Source of the DNA: CAMDPA01 sp963825625
GTDB taxonomy: Bacteria; Pseudomonadota; Alphaproteobacteria; Rhizobiales; Hyphomicrobiaceae
Direction of reading: 5' to 3'
Assembly: GCA_963825625.1 (NCBI GenBank)
Contig: CAWGUF010000019.1
Location: forward strand, 62,001-126,000
Length of the DNA: 64,000 bases
The translations under genes were made by a program, and so were the position numbers. The notes beneath the pieces were generated by a model, which had not been told where the DNA came from, searched no databases, and saw only the letters and a list, made by a program, of their open reading frames with translations. Positions 59,879 through 64,000 of the stretch are shown piece after piece (the stretch's first letter is position 1; the number at the start of each line of letters is the position of its first letter).

Positions 59879-61159
59879 ATGAATGCCGCACCAGCCTATG
59901 ACCTCGTTCTCAAAGGCGGCCATGTGATCTGCCCGGCAAGCGGCGTAAACGGCGTGATGGATGTTGCCGTCGCCAATGGCAAGATCGCTGCTGTCCAGGC
60001 AGACATCCTGCCCTCGTCAGCCCAGAAGGTGATCGACGCCAAAGGCAAGCTCGTCATTCCGGGCATGATCGATACCCATGCCCACGTGTATAAATACGGC
60101 ACTGGGCGCTTCGGTCTCGATGCCGATATGTGCGGCGTTGATAGCGGTGTCACGACCCTCGTCGACCAGGGTGGACCATCGTGCATGACGCTGCCTGGCT
60201 TCCGGCACTTCATCGTCGAGCCGGCAAAGTCACGGGTCGTCGCCTTCATCTCCGCCTATCTGGTCGGCGGTATGGAAGGCCATTATTACCCGGACCTTTA
60301 CGCGCCGAACCTCATGGATCCCCGTGCCACCATCAAGGCCGCGAAGGAAAATGCCGATCTGGTCAAGGGCGTGAAGGGACATGCCGAGATTGGCGGGTTT
60401 GCCCGCTTCGGCACGAAGGTCATTGAACGGTCGGCTGAAATTGCCCGCGATGCCGGCATCCCGCTCTACGTCCATTTCGGTCAGCTCTGGAGCCTGCCGC
60501 CGGAAGGTGCCAACGGTTATGACGCCGACACCATCATCGAGCAGGTGGTCAAGCTGCTGAAGCCAGGCGACGTTCTCGCACATCCGTTCACGCGCCATCC
60601 CGGCGGCTTCGTCGACAAGGCCGGCAAAGTGCATCCGATCGTGCGGCAGGCGCTCGACATGGGGCTGAAGACCGACGTCGGCCATGGCAGCCACTTCTCG
60701 TATCGCCTGGCTCGCATCGCGCTCGACGCCGGCATCGTGCCCGATACCTTGGGCGCGGACATGCACGGCTACAATACCTACGTGCCGCCACCCCCTGGTA
60801 CGCCGGGTGGCTTGCATCCGGACGACGAAAACCATCCGTTTGCCGGTCAGGCACGCTTCAGCCTGACCCAGGCCATGAGCTCGATGCTGGCCCTCGGTCT
60901 CACCCTCGATCAGGTGGTGCCGATGGTCACCGTCAACGCGGCCCAGATGGCTGGAATGACCGATGAGGTTGGCTCTCTCGCGCCGGGCCGTGATGCGGAT
61001 GTCTCTGTGCTGAACGATCTCAGAGGGCGTTTCAAGCTGTTTGACAACGAGAAGACGGAAGTCATCGCGGAGCGGCTGCTGACACCGGCGTTCTGCCTGC
61101 GTGCCGGACAGCGCTTCGAGGCGACTGCGCCCATTCTGCCGGCCGCGATCGCAGCCTGA
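59879..61159 (+). CDS. Dihydroorotase-like amidohydrolase/deacetylase
   Basis: Metal-dependent amidohydrolase of 426 residues, similar to the EF_0837/AHA_3915-type amidohydrolase group. The metal HxH is in IPGMIDTHAHVYKYG. Further ligands are probably in YVHFGQLW, VLAHPFTRHPGG and DVGHGSHFSY, and the Asp in LGADMHGYN. The C-terminus has GSLAPGRDADVSVLN. The probable carboxylated-lysine region KGVKGHAEIGG is present. The start has GGAAGGAG upstream. It is followed after 28 bases by the arylformamidase-like hydrolase. Confidence 0.9.
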   Translation: MNAAPAYDLVLKGGHVICPASGVNGVMDVAVANGKIAAVQADILPSSAQKVIDAKGKLVIPGMIDTHAHVYKYGTGRFGLDADMCGVDSGVTTLVDQGGPSCMTLPGFRHFIVEPAKSRVVAFISAYLVGGMEGHYYPDLYAPNLMDPRATIKAAKENADLVKGVKGHAEIGGFARFGTKVIERSAEIARDAGIPLYVHFGQLWSLPPEGANGYDADTIIEQVVKLLKPGDVLAHPFTRHPGGFVDKAGKVHPIVRQALDMGLKTDVGHGSHFSYRLARIALDAGIVPDTLGADMHGYNTYVPPPPGTPGGLHPDDENHPFAGQARFSLTQAMSSMLALGLTLDQVVPMVTVNAAQMAGMTDEVGSLAPGRDADVSVLNDLRGRFKLFDNEKTEVIAERLLTPAFCLRAGQRFEATAPILPAAIAA

Positions 61160-61187
61160 GCACCTGGCATCCACGAGGAGCAAGCTG

Positions 61188-62033
61188 GTGACGCAACCCG
61201 ACTGGCGCGGCGGTACATGGGCGACACTGACGAAGGCCCAGCGTGGTGCCGCCTACGACAACAATACGGCAGTCGCCAATAGCGCGCAGCTCATCGAGCG
61301 GCGCAATGCGGCTGCCGAAGCTTATCGCTCGGCTCATGCCGGCCACCTCGACGTGCCGTATGGACCGTCGCCACGACACCGCTGGGACCTGTTCCCGGCG
61401 AGCGAGCCGCAGGCCCCGTGCCTCGTTTTCATCCACGGCGGCTATTGGCAGCGCAACTCGCGGGAGCAGTTCGCACACCTTGCTGCAGGCATCCGCAGTC
61501 ATGGCTGGGCGGCAGCGATGCCCAGCCACACGCTGGCACCGGAAGCGTCTTTGACGACGATTGTGGGAGAAATCAACGAGGCCCTCGACTGGCTCGTCGC
61601 GCAGGGCGGCAAGCACGGCATCGCCGCCGGCAAGATCGTTCTTTCCGGGTGGTCGGCGGGCGGGCATCTGACTGCGATGTGTCTGTCGCATCGCGGCGTG
61701 AGCGCGGGCCTCGCCGTGTCGGGTGTCTACGAGCTGGGTCCCATCCGGGACACGGCACTGAACGACAACATCAACTTGACCGACGATGAGCTGGCGGCCC
61801 TGTCGCCATTGCGCTTGCCGATCGTAGCCAAGCCGATGGCAATCGCTTTCGGCAGTCGTGAGCTTGCCTGTCTTGTCGGCGACAGCCGGGCCCTGCACGA
61901 GAAGCGTTCGTCAGCGCACGCGCCTGGGCCCCTGATTCCGGTGGCCGGCGCCGACCACTTCACCATTCTCGATGAGCTGGAGCAGCCAGACGGGGTGTTG
62001 GTCCGGGCGGCCCGTGCCCTCATCGAAGGCTGA
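61188..62033 (+). CDS. Alpha/beta hydrolase, arylformamidase-like
   Basis: Esterase of 281 residues of the kynurenine-formamidase-like group. The oxyanion motif HGGYWQRNSREQF is typical of that group. The nucleophile is in LSGWSAGGHLTAM, the acid region in AFGSRELACL, and the histidine in AGADHFTILDEL. It is not the KynB metal-dependent type. GTG 61188 has GAGGAG seven bases upstream. Its closeness to the amidohydrolase gene suggests the two open and process the same amide or cyclic substrate, which is an inference. Confidence 0.88.
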   Translation: MTQPDWRGGTWATLTKAQRGAAYDNNTAVANSAQLIERRNAAAEAYRSAHAGHLDVPYGPSPRHRWDLFPASEPQAPCLVFIHGGYWQRNSREQFAHLAAGIRSHGWAAAMPSHTLAPEASLTTIVGEINEALDWLVAQGGKHGIAAGKIVLSGWSAGGHLTAMCLSHRGVSAGLAVSGVYELGPIRDTALNDNINLTDDELAALSPLRLPIVAKPMAIAFGSRELACLVGDSRALHEKRSSAHAPGPLIPVAGADHFTILDELEQPDGVLVRAARALIEG

Positions 62034-62039
62034 GCAGCC

Positions 62040-62570
62040 TCACGCCATTTGCTGCTGGAAATTGCTGAAAAAGTCGGGCGCGTTCTCGTCCGCCTCGCGC
62101 ATCAGGATGTCGATGTTGCCGAGGTGGTAGGAGCGGTGGGAATAGATGCCCCACAGAAAGCCCATCACCGTCCAGTCCCGTCCGACCCACTGGATCGGCT
62201 TCGACAGCGTCGCGGCGTCGTAGGCTGAGAATTTCTGCATGTTCTGTGTGTGCAGCCGCATGCTCTCGTTCACCAGATCATCGGCGCTTTCCAGCTCTTG
62301 GGTCAGAGCCTTTGAGCGCGCGTGATCCGGCCCGAGCCTGGCACCTTCAGCGCACTCGCCAAGGGTGTCGGCCCATATGACTTCCCCCACGATGGTATGG
62401 ATATAGACGCTCCTGATGGTGATCGTGCTGATCCTGTCTCCGAATTTCATGTGCGGATTGTCGAACGGAACCCAGTCCCATTTCGGAGGCGGCGTGCGCG
62501 CCATCCAGGCCGTGTTGGCTATGGCCAGCGCATCGAACAGTGCGAGAAATCGAGCATGCTCTGTCGTCAT
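62040..62570 (-). CDS. DinB-like four-helix protein
   Basis: 176 residues, predicted four-helix bundle of the DinB/YfiT metal-binding superfamily. The histidine-bearing segments are SVYIHTIVGEVIWAD and WGIYSHRSYHLGNIDILMR, the latter being the characteristic H-x3-H-x3-D/I end. Members are metal-dependent thiol transferases or have unknown roles. GGAGCATTAACA precedes the ATG. It is convergent with the arylformamidase-like gene. Confidence 0.8.
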   Translation of the reverse strand: MTTEHARFLALFDALAIANTAWMARTPPPKWDWVPFDNPHMKFGDRISTITIRSVYIHTIVGEVIWADTLGECAEGARLGPDHARSKALTQELESADDLVNESMRLHTQNMQKFSAYDAATLSKPIQWVGRDWTVMGFLWGIYSHRSYHLGNIDILMREADENAPDFFSNFQQQMA

Positions 62571-62792
62571 TGTTAATGCTCCGTCGCTGTTTTGCGAACC
62601 GACCGCCGTTCAGAAGCATCAGGCCGACGATCGCCGATAGCTATGATCTGCAACAAGAAATTTACCAAATCCCTGTCCCACCGGGAACAGCGATAAATCG
62701 GGGGGCGTGAGAGGATCAATCCATCGAACGGACCGGGGCGCGACAAACCACCCCCTCCACCCCAGTCAGACATGTACCCAGGGAGAAGTGAA

Positions 62793-63140
62793 ATGAAAAA
62801 GTTCCTCGCCATCGCCGCCGCCGCCAGTCTCGTCGCCCTCGCACACACGCCGGCCCAGGCAGGTGCGGTCAGCCCGCTCGCAGCGAAGTCCGCCGCGCCG
62901 GCTACCAGCTCAGATGCCGGCCTCGTCCACAATGTTCGCGGTCGCGGCCGCGGCTTCGCCACCGGGCTGGTAATTGGCCTCGGCGTCGTCGGCGCCATCG
63001 CTGCAAGCCGCGCGCACGCCCATCGCTATCACGAAGAGCGTCATGAGCGCTGGGAGCATGAGCGCCGCTGCCGTCGCTGGTATCATAGCTGCAACGCCGG
63101 CTCGGACCGCGCCTGCTGGAGATTCGAGACCCGCTGCTAG
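62793..63140 (+). CDS. Small exported His/Arg-rich protein
   Basis: 115 residues: signal peptide MKKFLAIAAAASLVALAHTPAQAG, a linker, VRGRGRGFATGLVIGLGVVGAIAA (a glycine-rich hydrophobic segment), then a basic tail alternating His, Arg and Glu (HAHRYHEERHERWEHERR) and ending in three cysteines (SCNAGSDRACWRFETRC). AGGGAGAAGTGA precedes the ATG. The tail could bind metal. Similar short BA14K-like proteins are common in Hyphomicrobiales, but I cannot assign a family. Confidence 0.72.
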   Translation: MKKFLAIAAAASLVALAHTPAQAGAVSPLAAKSAAPATSSDAGLVHNVRGRGRGFATGLVIGLGVVGAIAASRAHAHRYHEERHERWEHERRCRRWYHSCNAGSDRACWRFETRC

Positions 63141-63218
63141 ATCGTTTTCGCTCACGTGCCGCTCCGGCCTTCGGCCGGGCACTCCGCGGGGGCGGCGCAC
63201 CAACGCCGGGCCGCAGTC
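63141..63218. repeat. Dispersed repeat, copy B (inverted relative to copy A)
   Basis: This begins right after the stop of the small exported protein. Its reverse complement matches 23204-23277, including gcgccgcccccgcggag and gcccggccgaaggc, and it contains the hairpin ccggccttcggccgg at 63164-63178. It lies between convergent genes, so a bidirectional terminator role is plausible. Confidence 0.8.
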
Positions 63219-63299
63219 GCGGCCCGGAGCGCTTCCATCCAAGTCAGAAGCGCTCTGGCGGATAGTTTTCGGGGGGGCGGATCCGCTGGGTCTGTCCCC

Positions 63300-64000
63300 C
63301 TATTGGCTCACTCGCGAGGACCGGGCCGCCATGATTGCCGTTGCGACCCGTTGTGGTGTCAATGGCAGGTCGCTCACCTCCGCGCCAAGAGACCGCAATG
63401 CGTCGTTGACCGCGGATACGATTGCTGCTGGCGGCCCTATAGCGCCGCCTTCGCCGATGCCTTTCATCCCGAATTCGGTATGCGGCGAGGGGGTCTCCAT
63501 GTGCTCGACCCTGATCGAAGGAACGCAAGTTGCGCCCGGCAGCAGGTATTCGCCGAGTGTCGTGGCAAGCGGCTGGCCGCGCTGATCGAACGGCGTTTCC
63601 TCGTAAAGACAGGTGCCGATACCCTGCGCCACCCCGCCCCGCACCTGCCCGTCCACGATCATCGGGTTGACCAGCACGCCGCCGTCTTCCACGACCACAT
63701 AGTCGAGGATCTCGATGCCGCCGGTTTCCGGATCGACCGCGACCACGGCCGCATGCGCGGCGTAGCTGAAGGTTCCGGCATCGCTGCCTGCACGATACCC
63801 CGCTGTCACTTCGAGGCCTGCAGCGTCGGCGTCCGGTGGCAGGTTCTGCGGCTGCAGGTACCAGGCGCGGGCAACCTCGCGCAGCGGGATGCTGCTGCCG
63901 CCGGCGATGACCTCTCCTCCGGCAACGCGCGCATTGGCGGCATCGGCCTGCAGCAGCCAGGCGCCGATGCGGGCGGCCCGCTCCGCCAGCGTTCGGGCGG
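63300..64000 (-). CDS. Xanthine dehydrogenase/aldehyde oxidase family molybdopterin-binding subunit, 3' end (partial)
   Basis: The C-terminal 233 residues or so of a large molybdopterin hydroxylase subunit (CoxL/XdhB-like); the frame is open to the window edge. The catalytic loop near the end is recognisable: EFGMKGIGEGGAIGPPAAIVSAVNDAL holds the active-site glutamate, and VVVEDGGVLVNPMIVDGQVRGGVAQGIG binds the cofactor. The family oxidises aldehydes, CO or N-heterocycles. Substrate and partner subunits lie outside the window. Confidence 0.92.
   Translation of the reverse strand, partial: ARTLAERAARIGAWLLQADAANARVAGGEVIAGGSSIPLREVARAWYLQPQNLPPDADAAGLEVTAGYRAGSDAGTFSYAAHAAVVAVDPETGGIEILDYVVVEDGGVLVNPMIVDGQVRGGVAQGIGTCLYEETPFDQRGQPLATTLGEYLLPGATCVPSIRVEHMETPSPHTEFGMKGIGEGGAIGPPAAIVSAVNDALRSLGAEVSDLPLTPQRVATAIMAARSSRVSQ

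Noticed and set aside
1..64000. tRNA, rRNA or known riboswitch
   Set aside because: I looked through the intergenic stretches by eye and found no cloverleaf-like or conserved rRNA/riboswitch sequence; a covariance search would be needed to be certain.

Overview
The window is high-GC, densely packed DNA of an alphaproteobacterium, most probably of the order Hyphomicrobiales. The best evidence is gene order: hemC-hemD-mic60-hemY running opposite to tsaD-gpsA, hisC-tyrA ending in a ChaC-like gene, and lineage-typical families such as the DUF1194 vWA protein and the alphaproteobacterial mitofilin. The order-level assignment is an inference. I saw no rRNA, tRNA or CRISPR array.

Region 1 (1-20.6 kb) is the accessory heart of the window. 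It is a type I secretion locus whose giant calcium-binding RTX/cadherin-like surface protein (3751 residues visible, 5' end outside the window) is followed by a PrtD-type ABC exporter, a HlyC-type lysine acyltransferase and a HlyD-type adaptor. Behind it lie a frameshifted phytanoyl-CoA dioxygenase-like gene, a gentisate dioxygenase-like cupin, a DUF3137 membrane protein, an LVIVD-repeat protein, and on the opposite strand a second, divergent HlyC-like protein. No TolC-like outer-membrane partner is present. A HlyC-type enzyme serving a protein with no visible pore-forming toxin domain, plus a second copy altered at both catalytic positions, is the most interesting system here.

Region 2 (21-36 kb) holds an HMGL-like acyltransferase, an SDR, the haem cluster hemC-hemD-mic60-hemY, tsaD and gpsA (both riddled with frameshifts), an amidohydrolase, a Rieske oxygenase and aroC. 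An 800-base gene-poor stretch with a strong intrinsic terminator follows. Region 3 (36-46 kb) has a tandem pair of small secreted lysine-rich proteins, a divergent HupE-like/DUF4198 pair, fabI, a glutathione transferase, an epimerase, the chaC-tyrA-hisC operon and a DUF1194 protein.

Region 4 (46-64 kb) starts with a complete IS1182-family element with terminal inverted repeats, beside an outer-membrane beta-barrel gene. It continues with hydrolases, a CHCC zinc-finger protein, an FAD monooxygenase, a ThDP enzyme coupled to a haloacid-dehalogenase-like gene, a second surface barrel protein (frameshifted), a UbiD-type decarboxylase, htpX, a dihydroorotase-like amidohydrolase with an arylformamidase-like hydrolase, a DinB-like protein, a small His/Arg-rich secreted protein, and the 3' end of a molybdopterin aldehyde-oxidase large subunit.

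With ring hydroxylases, ring-cleavage dioxygenase, UbiD and amidohydrolases scattered through it, the window suggests a metabolically versatile environmental organism. Every frameshift I could resolve is one or two extra bases, mostly a single base, and such errors are dense across 29.6-31.1 kb inside two normally essential genes. This points to sequencing or assembly error rather than gene decay.
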